From Desulfobacula sp. (GTDB lineage: Bacteria > Desulfobacterota > Desulfobacteria > Desulfobacterales > Desulfobacteraceae), in the NCBI GenBank assembly GCA_023701135.1, contig JAMPXP010000002.1, positions 62,001-126,000 on the forward strand: a stretch of DNA of 64,000 nucleotides, in the 5' to 3' direction. Both the position numbers and the translations under genes were made by a program. Of the stretch, positions 37,445-48,112 are shown piece by piece; positions within the stretch are counted from its first letter, which is position 1; every line of letters starts with the position of its first letter. The notes beneath the pieces were generated by a model. It was not told the origin of the DNA. It ran no database searches and saw only the letters and a list, made by a program, of their open reading frames with translations.

Positions 37445-38518
37445 ATGAAAACGTTATTGATAATGCTTACGATCGTTTCAATACTTATTAAAGGATATCC
37501 GGCCATGGCGGAAAAATACGAAATCGCAACTTTTGCAGGGGGTTGTTTCTGGTGTACAGAGTCTGATTTTGAAAAAGTTAACGGGGTTAAGGAAGTGATC
37601 TCCGGTTATACGGGCGGCCAAAAGCCGGACCCGACCTATGAAGATGTTTCCATGGGCAATACCGGCCATGTCGAGGCCATACAGGTGCATTATGATCCCG
37701 GCGTGGTGACCTATAAAGAGCTTCTGGACGTATTCTGGCGGCATGTCAATCCCACTGATGCAGGCGGCCAGTTCGTGGACCGGGGCTCCCAGTACAGATC
37801 GGAAATTTTTTATCACACTGAAATTCAAAAACAGGAAGCCCTGGCTTCAAAAATAGCTCTGGAAAAATCCCGGGTATTCGATAAACCCATTGTAACCCCC
37901 ATCACAAAATTTGAAAAATTCTATCCTGCCGAAGATTATCACCAGGATTATTATAAGAAAAATTCCAGCCGTTATACCTATTACCGGTGGGGTTCGGGAA
38001 GGGATAAATTTCTGGAAAAAACATGGAAAACGGCAGAGACGGGAAACCTATCAACGACAATGAAAGAAGGGGTAGAACCCGGTTCCTGGAAAAGGCCTGG
38101 GAATGCTGAAATTAAAGTCAGGCTCAGCCCTTTGCAATACAAAGTCACCCAGGAGAACGGAACGGAACCGCCCTTTAAAAATGAATACTGGGACAATACA
38201 ACAGAAGGTATCTATGTGGATATTGTATCCGGAGAACCCCTTTTCAGCTCAACGGATAAATTTGATTCCGGAACCGGATGGCCGAGTTTTACAAAGCCCC
38301 TTGATCCGGGCCATGTGGTTGAAAAAACAGATAAGACCCTGTTCATGGTTCGCACGGAAATCAGAAGCAGGGTGGGGGATTCCCACCTGGGGCATGTGTT
38401 CGATGACGGCCCGGCACCTTCCGGCTTGAGATATTGTATCAATTCAGCCTCCTTGAGATTTATTCCAAAGGAAAAACTGGAGGAAGAAGGGTATGGGAGA
38501 TATCTTGAGATGTTTTGA
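37445..38518 (+). CDS. msrAB: Exported methionine sulfoxide reductase MsrA-MsrB fusion
   Basis: Repairs both S- and R-methionine sulfoxide. ATG 37445 is chosen: AAGGAG sits 5-10 bases upstream, whereas ATG 37427 is not preceded by one. A signal peptide spans about 1-22 (hydrophobic [12 protein letters not shown], cleavage after AMA), so the enzyme is periplasmic. Msr[10 protein letters not shown] (catalytic Cys near 32). Msr[33 protein letters not shown]. The zinc CxxC pairs of many MsrB are absent, so this is the zinc-free type. 357 residues. Confidence 0.92.
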   Translation: MKTLLIMLTIVSILIKGYPAMAEKYEIATFAGGCFWCTESDFEKVNGVKEVISGYTGGQKPDPTYEDVSMGNTGHVEAIQVHYDPGVVTYKELLDVFWRHVNPTDAGGQFVDRGSQYRSEIFYHTEIQKQEALASKIALEKSRVFDKPIVTPITKFEKFYPAEDYHQDYYKKNSSRYTYYRWGSGRDKFLEKTWKTAETGNLSTTMKEGVEPGSWKRPGNAEIKVRLSPLQYKVTQENGTEPPFKNEYWDNTTEGIYVDIVSGEPLFSSTDKFDSGTGWPSFTKPLDPGHVVEKTDKTLFMVRTEIRSRVGDSHLGHVFDDGPAPSGLRYCINSASLRFIPKEKLEEEGYGRYLEMF

Positions 38519-38529
38519 AAAAAGATCGG

Positions 38530-38564
38530 CATAAAAAAGGTGTCTTCTTGTAAGAAGACACCTT
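38530..38564 (-). terminator. Intrinsic terminator after aspS
   Basis: On the minus strand stem AAGGTGTCTTC / GAAGACACCTT, loop TTACAA, followed by TTTTTTAT. Its T-run is on the aspS side; msrAB shares the hairpin. Confidence 0.85.
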
Positions 38565-38580
38565 AAAATCAGCTTTTGGT

Positions 38581-40365
38581 TTATTCCGCAGCAGAGACCT
38601 TGATGCCAAGTTCCATCAGTTGTGCCGGGGCCGCCTTTGAAGGGGCTTCCGTCATGGGGCAGGTGGCTTTCTGGGTTTTCGGGAAGGCGATGACGTTCCG
38701 GATGGAGTCTTCTTTCATCAAGAGCATGATGAGGCGGTCCAGGCCGAAAGCAATGCCGCCGTGGGGCGGAGCCCCAGAAGACAGGGCGTTGAGCAGAAAT
38801 CCGAATTTTTCATTGGCTTCCGTTTCATTGATACCCAGGCAATTGAAGACCTTTGACTGAAGATCCGTTGAATGAATACGGATACTGCCGCCGCCGATTT
38901 CAATCCCGTTCAGGACCAGGTCATAGGCCCTGGATTTGACCGATGGCGGATCTGTTTCTATTTTTTCAATATCTTCTTCCAAAGGAGAGGTAAAGGGGTG
39001 GTGCAGGGCCTGATACCTTTTTTCCGTTTCATCATATTCCACAAGGGGGAAATGGGTCACCCAGGTAAAGCTGAAGGTATTGTCGGAAATCAGGTTCAGC
39101 CGCCGGGCCAGTTCATTTCTCAATTGCCCCAGGGCTTCGTTGGTGATTTTGGCCGTGTCTGCCACAAAAAAGACAATATCCCCGATTTCAAGATCCAGCC
39201 TTTGCCGCAGGGCTTCTTTCTCCGCATCTGTAAAGAATTTGGCAATGGGTGATTGCCATTCATCCTCTTTGATCCTGATCCAGGCCAGGCCCTTGGCTTT
39301 ATAGATGGCTGCAAATTCCGTAAGCTCGTCAATCTGTTTCCGCGTAAAGGCAGAGCAGCCCTTTGCATTGACGGCTTTTACCAGGCCACCGGTTTTTACG
39401 GCATTGGCAAATACCTTGAAGCCGGTATCCTTTACAATATCCGATACATCGCACAATTCAAGGCCGAACCTGATGTCGGGTCTGTCGATGCCGAACCTTG
39501 CCATGGCGTCGTCATAGGTCATCCGGGGAAAGGGCGTTACCAGGTCCATGTCCAGAACTTTTTTGAAAATGGTGACAATCATGCCTTCGGCAATTTCCAT
39601 GATCTCCTCCTCCGTCACAAAGGAGAGCTCCATGTCGATCTGGGTGAATTCAGGCTGACGGTCGGCCCTTAAATCTTCGTCCCTGAAGCATTTGACGATC
39701 TGGTAATACCGGTCGAATCCGGCAATCATCAGCAATTGTTTGAAAAGCTGGGGAGACTGGGGCAGGGCGAAAAAATTGCCCGGATTGACCCTGGAGGGAA
39801 CCAGGTAGTCCCGTGCGCCTTCGGGTGTGCTCCTTGTTAAAAAAGGCGTTTCAATATCAATGAATCCCCGGGTGTCAAGATAGTTTCGAACGGCCAAGGT
39901 GGCCTTATGCCTTGCAATGAGATTATTTTTAAGCTGGGACCGCCTCAAATCCAGATACCGGTATTGAAGGCGGACGGATTCCGAAGCTTCCGTCCGGTCT
40001 TCGATCTGGAAGATGGGGGTCCTGGCCCTGGAAAAAATGCGGAGCTCGCTGATAATGACCTCAATGGCGCCGGTTTTCATATTGTGATTGATCATGTCAT
40101 CGGGCCGTGCAATGACCTTTCCTTTTGCGCCAAGGACATATTCACTGCGAAGTTCCTGGGCCTTTGCATGGACGTCTTTCGATATTTCCGGGTTAAATAC
40201 GATCTGGGTGATTCCTTCTCTGTCTCTTAGATCAACAAAGATGACCCCCCCGTGGTCCCGGCGGTGCTGGACCCATCCCATGAGGACGACTTCCCTGCCG
40301 ATATCGGCGGCGCTTAATTCACAGCAATGATGCGTCCTTTTCATATTTCCTAGTAAGTCAGTCAC
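38581..40365 (-). CDS. aspS: Aspartyl-tRNA synthetase, bacterial type
   Basis: Class II synthetase for tRNA-Asp. 594 residues, the long bacterial form: N-terminal OB fold (VVLMGWVQHRRDHGGVIFVDLRD), catalytic motifs (RFRDEDLRADRQPEFTQIDME type: CFRDEDLRADRQPE), GAD insertion, and the final GIAFGLDRLIMLL. I cannot tell discriminating from non-discriminating by eye. An internal ATG about 7 codons in (MKRTHHC) is an alternative start. Downstream of hisS on the same strand (13 bp gap). Confidence 0.95.
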   Translation of the reverse strand: MTDLLGNMKRTHHCCELSAADIGREVVLMGWVQHRRDHGGVIFVDLRDREGITQIVFNPEISKDVHAKAQELRSEYVLGAKGKVIARPDDMINHNMKTGAIEVIISELRIFSRARTPIFQIEDRTEASESVRLQYRYLDLRRSQLKNNLIARHKATLAVRNYLDTRGFIDIETPFLTRSTPEGARDYLVPSRVNPGNFFALPQSPQLFKQLLMIAGFDRYYQIVKCFRDEDLRADRQPEFTQIDMELSFVTEEEIMEIAEGMIVTIFKKVLDMDLVTPFPRMTYDDAMARFGIDRPDIRFGLELCDVSDIVKDTGFKVFANAVKTGGLVKAVNAKGCSAFTRKQIDELTEFAAIYKAKGLAWIRIKEDEWQSPIAKFFTDAEKEALRQRLDLEIGDIVFFVADTAKITNEALGQLRNELARRLNLISDNTFSFTWVTHFPLVEYDETEKRYQALHHPFTSPLEEDIEKIETDPPSVKSRAYDLVLNGIEIGGGSIRIHSTDLQSKVFNCLGINETEANEKFGFLLNALSSGAPPHGGIAFGLDRLIMLLMKEDSIRNVIAFPKTQKATCPMTEAPSKAAPAQLMELGIKVSAAE

Positions 40366-40378
40366 TTAAGATTTCCTC

Positions 40379-41632
40379 TTATTTTTTTATAATTCTGATC
40401 AAATCCAAAACCAGGTGGTCAAGCTTCAGCGAAACCTGTTCCGTTGTTGCCATATTTCTCAGGAGAACCGTATTCTGAGCCAATTCATTTTCCCCTGAAA
40501 TCAATACATATCTGGCCTTCAGTTTGTCGGCCCGTTTCATGAGGGCTTTCATGCTTTTTCCCCTGAAATCCAATTCAGTCCGGACATTATTCCGGTTCAG
40601 TTCACAGGACCAGAGATAGGCTTTTTCAACGGCTGTTTCACCCAGGGACACGATAAAGAGATCAAGGGGCTTTTCCAGAGGGGCCTCAATCTGTTCCAGG
40701 ACCTCCACCAGGCGGTCAAAGCCAATGGCAAATCCGATGGCGGGCGTTGGCGGCCCTCCCAGTTCAGCCACAAGCTTGTCATATCTTCCCCCGCCGGCAA
40801 CAGCGCTCTGGGCCCCCAGGGTAGTGGTTTGAATTTCCCAGGCCGTGCGGGTATAGTAATCAAGGCCCCGGACCAGGGTTTTGTCCACTATAAAATCAAC
40901 CCCCTGGTTCTCCAGGGTCCTTTTAACGGTTTCAAAATGGTCTGTGCAGGCAGGGCAGAGGTGGTCCAGGGTTGAAGGGGCGTCCACCAGGGCGCCTTTG
41001 CATTCGATCACCTTGCAGTCCAGTATTCTTAAGGGATTTTTATCCATCCGGCGCAAACAGTTTTCACAAAGCGTTTCTTTTTTTGATTCAAGAAATTCAA
41101 GGAGTGCTTTCTGATAAGCAGGTCTGCAGCCGGGACACCCCAGCGAATTGATATGGGCAAAAAGCCCTGTCAACCCCAGGCGCATGAACAATTCATGGAG
41201 GATAAAAATCAACTGGCTGTCGATATAGGGCGAGTCAATGCCGAAAACTTCGGCATCAATCTGATAAAATTGACGGTACCTTCCCTTCTGGGGTCTTTCC
41301 CGGCGGAACATGGGGCCGGTCATGAAAAATTTTCTTACCGGATCCGAGGCATACATTTTATGCTGAACATAGGACCTCACAATGGAAGCCGTGGCTTCGG
41401 GCCTCAGGGTCAGCTTATCCCCTTTCCGGTCTTCAAAGGTGTACATTTCCTTTTCAACAATATCGGTGGCTTCTCCGATACTTCGTGCAAAAAGTTCTGT
41501 TTTTTCCAGGATGGGAATCCGGATTTCACTGAAACCGAATGCTTCAAATAACTGTGTGGCTTCTTTTTCCACTTTTTGCCAGAGTCTAATGGTTTCCGGC
41601 AATATGTCTCTGAACCCTCGTATGGTCTGCAT
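40379..41632 (-). CDS. hisS: Histidyl-tRNA synthetase
   Basis: Class II synthetase for tRNA-His. 417 residues: MQTIRGFRDILP start, motif 2 region with GPMFRRERPQKGRYRQFYQIDAE, LVRGLDYYTRTAWE (His signature), and GGGRYDKLVAELGGPPTPAIGFAIG. C-terminal anticodon-binding domain. A cysteine-rich segment (SLGCPGCRPAYQ, CENCLRRMD) occurs in the insertion. Followed by aspS. Confidence 0.95.
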   Translation of the reverse strand: MQTIRGFRDILPETIRLWQKVEKEATQLFEAFGFSEIRIPILEKTELFARSIGEATDIVEKEMYTFEDRKGDKLTLRPEATASIVRSYVQHKMYASDPVRKFFMTGPMFRRERPQKGRYRQFYQIDAEVFGIDSPYIDSQLIFILHELFMRLGLTGLFAHINSLGCPGCRPAYQKALLEFLESKKETLCENCLRRMDKNPLRILDCKVIECKGALVDAPSTLDHLCPACTDHFETVKRTLENQGVDFIVDKTLVRGLDYYTRTAWEIQTTTLGAQSAVAGGGRYDKLVAELGGPPTPAIGFAIGFDRLVEVLEQIEAPLEKPLDLFIVSLGETAVEKAYLWSCELNRNNVRTELDFRGKSMKALMKRADKLKARYVLISGENELAQNTVLLRNMATTEQVSLKLDHLVLDLIRIIKK

Positions 41633-41840
41633 GGTTTTTTCTTTATTTAATAGTGTTACAAAAATTTCACCGAACGTGCTTTATAGATTAAAATCAAAGC
41701 GTTGGTCAATATATAAATGGCGTTTCGAAAAAAAGGCCGGGGTTTTCAAGCCTCAGTATAGAGATAAGAATGTGAAAACAGATCATAAAATATATAGAAT
41801 GAAGCGTCGGTGAAATCAATTTTTTAAGAGGGTACCGAAG

Positions 41841-43556
41841 CTAGTAGTTCTCAAAATCCTTGTCCAGCGCATCCCTGTCGCTTTCATTTTCCATGTTCAG
41901 GTCCAGGCCGGCCGGTTTTTCAGAGGCGCCTTTCTTCAATGGCTTTTTAATCTGGCCGGATGGTTTCTTTTCCGTGCCCGTTTTCCGTCTGTATCTTTTT
42001 TCCGTGCCGCTGGTATTTGCTTCGGTATCCCCGACATCAAAAAAGGAGATGGCGCTTTTCAACTGTTCCGCTTGGGCCGACAGCTCTTCGGCAGTGGATG
42101 ACATTTCTTCGGAAGCGGCCGCATTCTGCTGAATGACCTGATCCAGCTGCTGAAGCGCTATATTAATCTGGCCGGCACCTACATTCTGTTCTGAAGAGGC
42201 GGCGCTGATTTCCTGGACAAGCTCGGCAGTCTTGCGGATATCCGGCACAATTTTGGCAAGCATCTTTCCGGCTTCCTCGGCTATGCTCACGCTGGTAAAA
42301 GAAAGTTTGCTGATTTCTCCTGCGGCGGTCTGGCTTCTTTCCGCCAGTTTTCGCACGGCATCGGCTACAACGGCAAACCCTTTGCCGTGTTCGCCTGCCC
42401 TTGCCGCCTCAATGGCGGCATTCAGGGCCAGCATATTGGTCTGTCTTGCAATTTCTTCAATGATGGATATTTTTTCAGCAATCTGTTTCATGGCAATAAA
42501 TGTTTTTTCAACCGATTGCCCGCCTTTTTCAGCATCTTCAGCCGCCTGGACAGCGATGGTTTCGGTCTGTTTGGCATTATCCGCCGTCTGTTTGATGTTG
42601 GCGCTCATTTCTTCCATGGAGGAGGCAGCCTCTTCGCCGGAGGCAGCCTGTTCGGAAGCGCCCTGGGACATCTCCTGGGAGGATGAACTCAATTGCAGGC
42701 TTCCTGCAGCAACATTGTCCGAGGCGCTTTTTACGTCCGTTACCACCTCTTTGATGGCCTTGACCATGGTCTCCATGGCCTTCATAAGCTGCCCGACCTC
42801 GTCTTTTCCAGGGATCTGAATATCAACGGTCATATCCCCTTTGGCCAGCCGGTTGGCAACTTCCAGGCCGTTTATCAGCGGCCGGACCAGGGCCCGCGTA
42901 ATGATCCAACTGAGCAAAAAACTGAGGATAACCCCGGAGAGAGTCAGAATAATGGAAATAATTCTCACCTTATTTTGTATCTCATCATAATATGCATCTG
43001 ATGCCATCTGCTCCTTTTCGAGGGAGCCTGTGATTTTTTCCAGGGCGGCAATGGCCTGTCCCCTGATCTGATCGACTTCTCCATCAAATTCCCGGATTTT
43101 TTTTTCATTTGCTGCAACGGTTGCGGCATCGGAGTCAAGGGAGGCTTCTTTCTCAAGGAGGGGCAGGGTCCCGGTTTCAAATACTGCGAGATAGGCCTTG
43201 AGCTGTTTTTGATATTCGCCGGCCACAGCTTTTTCCGCCTCGGTATCCACGAGACTTTCCACCAAGGCCATGTCCTTTTCAGCCAGGGCTTTGATTTCCT
43301 TGAAATTTTCATGGGTGGCCTTCATATCCCGGTTGATGACGGCATCGGCCATAACCGTATAAATATCGCCCAGGTGGATCATGGTTTGATGAAGCGTGAC
43401 GGAGTCCTCAGCTCTTTTTGCGCCTTCATCCTGCAATTGGCCGAGAACACCCATCTGAAAAATCTGATACGCTGTTACCCCGAGAAAAACCAGAACCACC
43501 AGGGTAAAACTGCCGATCATTTTTCTGCCGATGCTGATATCGTTAAATTTCATCAA
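41841..43556 (-). CDS. Methyl-accepting chemotaxis protein
   Basis: A 571-residue chemoreceptor. Transmembrane segment 1 at about 12-33, a helical periplasmic region (about 35-190, four-helix-bundle-like, ligand unknown), transmembrane segment 2 at about 195-217, then HAMP ([28 protein letters not shown]) and the cytosolic signalling coiled coil. The hairpin tip has [34 protein letters not shown]. The C-terminal tail is Lys-rich and ends without a CheR-binding pentapeptide. No che genes are close by. Confidence 0.92.
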   Translation of the reverse strand: MMKFNDISIGRKMIGSFTLVVLVFLGVTAYQIFQMGVLGQLQDEGAKRAEDSVTLHQTMIHLGDIYTVMADAVINRDMKATHENFKEIKALAEKDMALVESLVDTEAEKAVAGEYQKQLKAYLAVFETGTLPLLEKEASLDSDAATVAANEKKIREFDGEVDQIRGQAIAALEKITGSLEKEQMASDAYYDEIQNKVRIISIILTLSGVILSFLLSWIITRALVRPLINGLEVANRLAKGDMTVDIQIPGKDEVGQLMKAMETMVKAIKEVVTDVKSASDNVAAGSLQLSSSSQEMSQGASEQAASGEEAASSMEEMSANIKQTADNAKQTETIAVQAAEDAEKGGQSVEKTFIAMKQIAEKISIIEEIARQTNMLALNAAIEAARAGEHGKGFAVVADAVRKLAERSQTAAGEISKLSFTSVSIAEEAGKMLAKIVPDIRKTAELVQEISAASSEQNVGAGQINIALQQLDQVIQQNAAASEEMSSTAEELSAQAEQLKSAISFFDVGDTEANTSGTEKRYRRKTGTEKKPSGQIKKPLKKGASEKPAGLDLNMENESDRDALDKDFENY

Positions 43557-43735
43557 ACCTCCTTGATTTACCGGAATAGAATATAAGAAAGACTGCTGAT
43601 TTTCTATCCTACCAATTTAATTGAGAAATAGAATTTTCTCAAACGTATGAGATCAAAATAGGTTGAAAATCAACGGATGTCAAATTAAAAAACAGGTAAA
43701 AACCTATCATCTCTAGGACATTTGCCCCAAAATAT

Positions 43736-45031
43736 CTATTTCCTGATTCTGACCGAATGGGCATGGGCAGAAAGGCCTTCGGTTTCCGCCAGCCGGATCA
43801 CATCATCGGCTTCTTTTGCAAAAGCCTCCCTTGAATAATGGATCAAACTGGTTTTTTTAATAAAATGCTCAACACTTAAGGCCGATGAAAACCGGGCGGT
43901 TCCGGCCGTGGGCAGGACATGGTTGGGGCCTGCGATATAATCTCCCATGGGTTCGGGCGTATAGGGACCCAGGAACAGAGCCCCGGCATTCTGAATCCGG
44001 TCAAGGTAATCAAAGGGGTTTTTAACGATGAGTTCGAGATGTTCCGGCGCCAGGCGGTTGGAAAGGTCAATCCCGGTTTCAATATCCGGGACCAGCATGA
44101 CGGCCCCGAAACTTTCAATGGACTTTCTGGCAATCTCTTTCCGGGGCAGCTTTTCCATCTGGGTTTCAAGGGCGGCAATGGTTTTTTGGGCCAGGGCCCG
44201 GGAATCCGTCACCAGGATGGCGGAGGCCATCATATCATGCTCGGCCTGGGAAAGAAGGTCGGCGGCCAGGAATTCAGGATTGGCCTCATTGTCGGCAATG
44301 ATGAGGATTTCACTGGGTCCGGCAATCATATCAATACCCACGGTGCCGGCCACCAGTTTTTTGGCCAGGGTGACATAGATATTGCCCGGACCTACAATGA
44401 CATCCACCTTGGGAACGGTTTGGGTTCCATAGGCCAGGGCGGCGATGGCCCAGGCCGACCCTGCCTTGAAAACCGAGGTGATGCCGATTCTGTGGGCTGC
44501 CGCAAGAATATGGGGATTGATGCTGCCGTTTTCCATGGGCGGGGTCATCAGGTGGATGGAGGGCACTCCGGCCACTTTGGCGGGAATCCCGCCCATGAGG
44601 ACCGAGGAGACCAGCGGGGTTTTCCCGCCCTTGGCGCCGGGGGCATAAACCCCGGCCGCACCCACGGGTTTGACCAGCCGGCCCACCATGACACCGTTTC
44701 TGGGGGTGTCGATCCAGGAGTTTTCTTTTTGCTTTGAATGGAAGTATTCAAGCTGATTGGCAGACCGGTCAAGGGATTTTAAAAAAGAGGGGTCAACGGT
44801 TTTGAGTGCCAGATCAAATTCCTTTGGCGTTACCTTTAAAGAATCAACGCTGATTTGGTCTGAATCGAACCTTCGGGTGTATTCAACAAGGGCCTCATCC
44901 CCTCTTTTTTTGACATCTTTAAGGTAAGCCTCAACGGCTTTTAAATCCTTTTTTGAAAATCCAAGACCCCGTTCCAGGGTTTTTATGATTCTTTTTTCAG
45001 CCGTCTTTGACGGATAGGGATATAGTTTCAT
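43736..45031 (-). CDS. hisD: Histidinol dehydrogenase
   Basis: Final two steps of histidine synthesis: histidinol to histidine, NAD- and zinc-dependent. 431 residues with VKPVGAAGVYAPGAKGG, GTQTVPKVDVIVGPGNIYVTLAKK, GPSEILIIADNEA, AEHD (zinc), and RLAPEHLE. It stands alone, away from other his genes. Codons for His-rich leader peptide were not seen upstream. Confidence 0.95.
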   Translation of the reverse strand: MKLYPYPSKTAEKRIIKTLERGLGFSKKDLKAVEAYLKDVKKRGDEALVEYTRRFDSDQISVDSLKVTPKEFDLALKTVDPSFLKSLDRSANQLEYFHSKQKENSWIDTPRNGVMVGRLVKPVGAAGVYAPGAKGGKTPLVSSVLMGGIPAKVAGVPSIHLMTPPMENGSINPHILAAAHRIGITSVFKAGSAWAIAALAYGTQTVPKVDVIVGPGNIYVTLAKKLVAGTVGIDMIAGPSEILIIADNEANPEFLAADLLSQAEHDMMASAILVTDSRALAQKTIAALETQMEKLPRKEIARKSIESFGAVMLVPDIETGIDLSNRLAPEHLELIVKNPFDYLDRIQNAGALFLGPYTPEPMGDYIAGPNHVLPTAGTARFSSALSVEHFIKKTSLIHYSREAFAKEADDVIRLAETEGLSAHAHSVRIRK

Positions 45032-45099
45032 AGGGTCTGCTCCTGATTTAATTCAAGCAAAAAACAGGTTTTTTATACCAGAAGACCAGGGATAAATCC

Positions 45100-45137
45100 A
45101 TTCAAATAAAACCAGGGGCAGAAAACTCTGCCCCTGG
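45100..45137 (-). terminator. Intrinsic terminator after AOR
   Basis: On the minus strand stem CCAGGGGCAGA / TCTGCCCCTGG with a tiny loop, followed by TTTTATTTG. Lies just after the AOR stop. Confidence 0.85.
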
Positions 45138-45160
45138 AGAAGGCTTATAAAGGGTATGAA

Positions 45161-46888
45161 CTAGAAGGAAAGGGTTTTGGAAAGTTCCTTAGTTGAGAAA
45201 TCCCAGGTCGTATTATGGGGCGGAAAGCTTTCCAGGAACATTTCCGGAAGCTGGTCGTCAACCTCTGTAAACCCGGCTTTCCGGTTGAATTCCCTTTCAT
45301 TGTTCAGAATGGATTTTCCCAGGGCCATGACATCATCCGGGGTCAGGGAAAGGCCGTACTGGGCATTGATCATGTTCACAATGGTGGGAAGGCCGTCGGC
45401 ATTGTCAAGCACCGCAAAGGCGACAAAGAGGCAGAGCCCTGCCGCATCAATGGCGGCAGTTGCAATCTGGAGCCCCTGGGACAGCTCAATATTCCCGGTT
45501 TTTTTCTGGGGGTCTATGGTGCCGCCCACACCCAGGATATTGGCCGTTACCCCATAGCCTGCGGTATGATCCGCACCCATGGGGGTTGTGGCATAGGTTA
45601 CGCCGACCCCTTTGCAGGATCTCGGGTCATAGGCCGGGAAAGCCTGGTTTTTACAGACCGGAATACGGTCCACTCCAAGGGCGTCTCCGGTGAATTTGGC
45701 TCCGTTACCGATGATTTTGCCTTCAGGGGCGTATTTCCCGATTTTCGACAGGAGCTTGATGGCGGCCTTGCCATCTCCCCAGGGAATCATGCCGCCTTCC
45801 ATGGCGATGCCTATGGCCACCCCCATTTCAATGGTATCCAGGCCGAAATCATCGCAAAGCCGGTCCAGCATGGCAATGTCATCCAGTTTTTTGATGGTGG
45901 TATGACCGCCAAAGGCCCAGATGGTTTCATATTCAAACCCTGAGGTCAGGTATTTGCCTTCCTTGTCATGGTAAACATTGGAACACCGGATCACACAGCC
46001 CGGATGGCAGGCCTCCGTTGTAATGCCGCCCCTTTTCGTGATAAGTTCGGCCATTTTTTCTCCGCTGATGTCCTGGGCATGCTCAAACCGTCCGCTCCTG
46101 AAATTCTTTGTGGGAAAGGTGCCGGCCTCGTTGATGACATTGACCAGAACGGCGGTGCCCAGAGCCGGAAGGCCCTGGCCGGTGACCGGATGCTGTTGCA
46201 GCATCTCCACCCATCTTTTATTGGCGGCTTTAAACGCATCCGGGTGTTTCATTTCAAGGCGCGGGGCTCCCTTATCATCCACAACGATGGCCTTGATTTT
46301 TTTAGACCCCATGACGGCTCCGAGGCCCCCCCGGCCATGGGCCCGGCCCGGTCTTCCGTTCATATCCGCCTGATTAATGGAGGCGCCTTTCAGGCATTGT
46401 TCCCCGGCCTGGCCGATGCTCAGCACCCCCACGGATTTGCCGTAGGTTTTCCACAGGCTTTCCATGACCTCATAATTGCCTTTTCCGACCAGGTCTCCGG
46501 CCGGAAGAATATTTACCCCCGCCTTGTTGATGACAACAAGGCTGTAATCATTGGCTTCGGGTTTATCTTCCAGCACAAGGGCTGTGATGCCGAGCCTGGC
46601 CAGTTTCTGGGATACCAGTCCTCCGGCATTGCTCTCCTTGATACCGCCCGTCAGCGGAGATTTGGCGCCGGCGGAAAGGCGCCCTGAATCCGCCGCTGCT
46701 GAACCGGCCAGTATTCCGGGCGCAAAGATGAGTTTATTTGATTTTCCCAGTGCATGGCAGGTGGCCGGAACCTCATCCAGGATCATTTTAGATGTAAGCC
46801 CTCTTCCTCCCAGGCCTGCATAGGCTTTTGGCACTTCCTCAAATCCAAAGGTTTTTTTCTTGGTATTAATTCTTAATAGTTTTCCCAT
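45161..46888 (-). CDS. aor: Aldehyde:ferredoxin oxidoreductase
   Basis: Tungsten- or molybdenum-bis-pterin enzyme oxidising aldehydes with ferredoxin, or a relative. 575 residues: N-terminal GGRGLTSKMI, SAAADSGRLSAGAKSPLTGG pterin-binding regions, the [4Fe-4S] ligand cluster C-x3-C-x3-C in ACHPGCVIRCSN near residue 300, and a distal Cys in AAGLCLF near 500. AAGGAG precedes the ATG. It is downstream of rtcB and the HcpR-like regulator. No dedicated ferredoxin adjoins. The substrate is not defined by sequence. Confidence 0.9.
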   Translation of the reverse strand: MGKLLRINTKKKTFGFEEVPKAYAGLGGRGLTSKMILDEVPATCHALGKSNKLIFAPGILAGSAAADSGRLSAGAKSPLTGGIKESNAGGLVSQKLARLGITALVLEDKPEANDYSLVVINKAGVNILPAGDLVGKGNYEVMESLWKTYGKSVGVLSIGQAGEQCLKGASINQADMNGRPGRAHGRGGLGAVMGSKKIKAIVVDDKGAPRLEMKHPDAFKAANKRWVEMLQQHPVTGQGLPALGTAVLVNVINEAGTFPTKNFRSGRFEHAQDISGEKMAELITKRGGITTEACHPGCVIRCSNVYHDKEGKYLTSGFEYETIWAFGGHTTIKKLDDIAMLDRLCDDFGLDTIEMGVAIGIAMEGGMIPWGDGKAAIKLLSKIGKYAPEGKIIGNGAKFTGDALGVDRIPVCKNQAFPAYDPRSCKGVGVTYATTPMGADHTAGYGVTANILGVGGTIDPQKKTGNIELSQGLQIATAAIDAAGLCLFVAFAVLDNADGLPTIVNMINAQYGLSLTPDDVMALGKSILNNEREFNRKAGFTEVDDQLPEMFLESFPPHNTTWDFSTKELSKTLSF

Positions 46889-46922
46889 TTTTTTCTCCTT
46901 GGCAAGAGTTTATAAAAATGAC

Positions 46923-48095
46923 CTATCTTCTTCTATGCCTGTTTCTGTCGGGCGGCGCCATTTTTACAAGCTTGGGCTCGAATTTTGCCACGGTTTCAAC
47001 AAGATCCTTTTGTTGATCCATGACATCTTCGATGTTCTTGTAAGCCATGGGTATTTCATCCAGCCCGGCGGAAATCAGGGTGATACGTTTTTTCTCCATT
47101 ATATCCTGAAGATCTTTAAAATCAAAGCGTTTTATGGCGGCATTCCGGCTCATGCGTCTTCCTGCGCCATGGGCTGCAGACCTTAAAGACGCCTCGTTTC
47201 CAAGCCCCCGGACGATGAAACCCGGGTCTGCCATGGAACCGGGGATGATTCCCAATACACCTTTTCCTGCAGGGGTGGCTCCTTTGCGGTGAACCATGAC
47301 CTCCTGGAGCCCGATTTTTTCCTTCCAGGCAAAATTATGATGATTTTCAATGGTGACCAGGGCGGTTTCCCCCAAAAAATCCAGCACGGCATCATGGATG
47401 ATCTCATGATTGGCCGAAGCATACCGACCCATGAGTTCCATGGCCTTGACATATTCCATGCCGTCTCCCTTTTGCATGTCCAGCCAGGCAAGATTGTTTA
47501 AAGCTTTTCCAAGCTCCGGGTGAAGGCGTTTGGCCAGGTTGGAATAATGCTCTGCAATCCTGGCCCCGGCCCCCCTGGAGCCGGAATGGGTTAAAAAGGC
47601 AAGGTATTCGCCAGCCTTTAAGCCAAGGTCATCTCGGGTCAGGATAAGTCTGCCGAATTCTGCAAAATGATTTCCTGATCCGCTGGTTCCGAGCTGTTTG
47701 TATGCCGAATCTTTTAATGATGTTACAAGGGGGCTGATATTCCAGTCTTCATCCATGACCTTGTGCTGTCGGGGGCGTGAAAACTCCTCACCCACACCGA
47801 ATCTTGTCCGTGTTTCAATGGCTTCCCTGAACGTCTGTTTATGGGCTTCATAATCGTCAAAGGGCCGGGAAAGGATGGACAGCTTCATCCGGCAGGCAAT
47901 ATCCACGCCCACGGCATAGGGAATAACGGCATTCTTGACGGCCAGGACACCGCCGATGGGCAATCCGTACCCCATGTGGGCATCGGGCATGAGGGCGCCC
48001 TTGACGGCCACCGACAGGCTGACGGCATCTTCCATCTGGGATATGGCACCGGGATCCAGGTCTTTTCCAAAAACGGTATAGGGCGCCTTTTTCAT
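46923..48095 (-). CDS. rtcB: RtcB family RNA-splicing ligase
   Basis: RtcB joins RNA 2',3'-cyclic phosphate or 3'-phosphate ends to 5'-OH ends, with Mn and GTP. 390 residues with the metal-site strings PDAHMGYGLPIGGV and VGVDIACRM, GTSGSGNHFAEFG, THSGSRG, and the guanylylated-His region SAAHGAGRRMSRNAA. The C terminus ends with a basic Arg/His tail. It follows the HcpR-like gene (17 bp) on the minus strand. No archease gene is adjacent. Confidence 0.9.
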   Translation of the reverse strand: MKKAPYTVFGKDLDPGAISQMEDAVSLSVAVKGALMPDAHMGYGLPIGGVLAVKNAVIPYAVGVDIACRMKLSILSRPFDDYEAHKQTFREAIETRTRFGVGEEFSRPRQHKVMDEDWNISPLVTSLKDSAYKQLGTSGSGNHFAEFGRLILTRDDLGLKAGEYLAFLTHSGSRGAGARIAEHYSNLAKRLHPELGKALNNLAWLDMQKGDGMEYVKAMELMGRYASANHEIIHDAVLDFLGETALVTIENHHNFAWKEKIGLQEVMVHRKGATPAGKGVLGIIPGSMADPGFIVRGLGNEASLRSAAHGAGRRMSRNAAIKRFDFKDLQDIMEKKRITLISAGLDEIPMAYKNIEDVMDQQKDLVETVAKFEPKLVKMAPPDRNRHRRR

Positions 48096-48112
48096 CCGGG
48101 TTCCCCTTTTTA

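Noticed and set aside
45032-45160. His-rich leader peptide before hisD
   Set aside because: No short frame with consecutive His codons and no alternative hairpins were seen; the hairpin here belongs to AOR.
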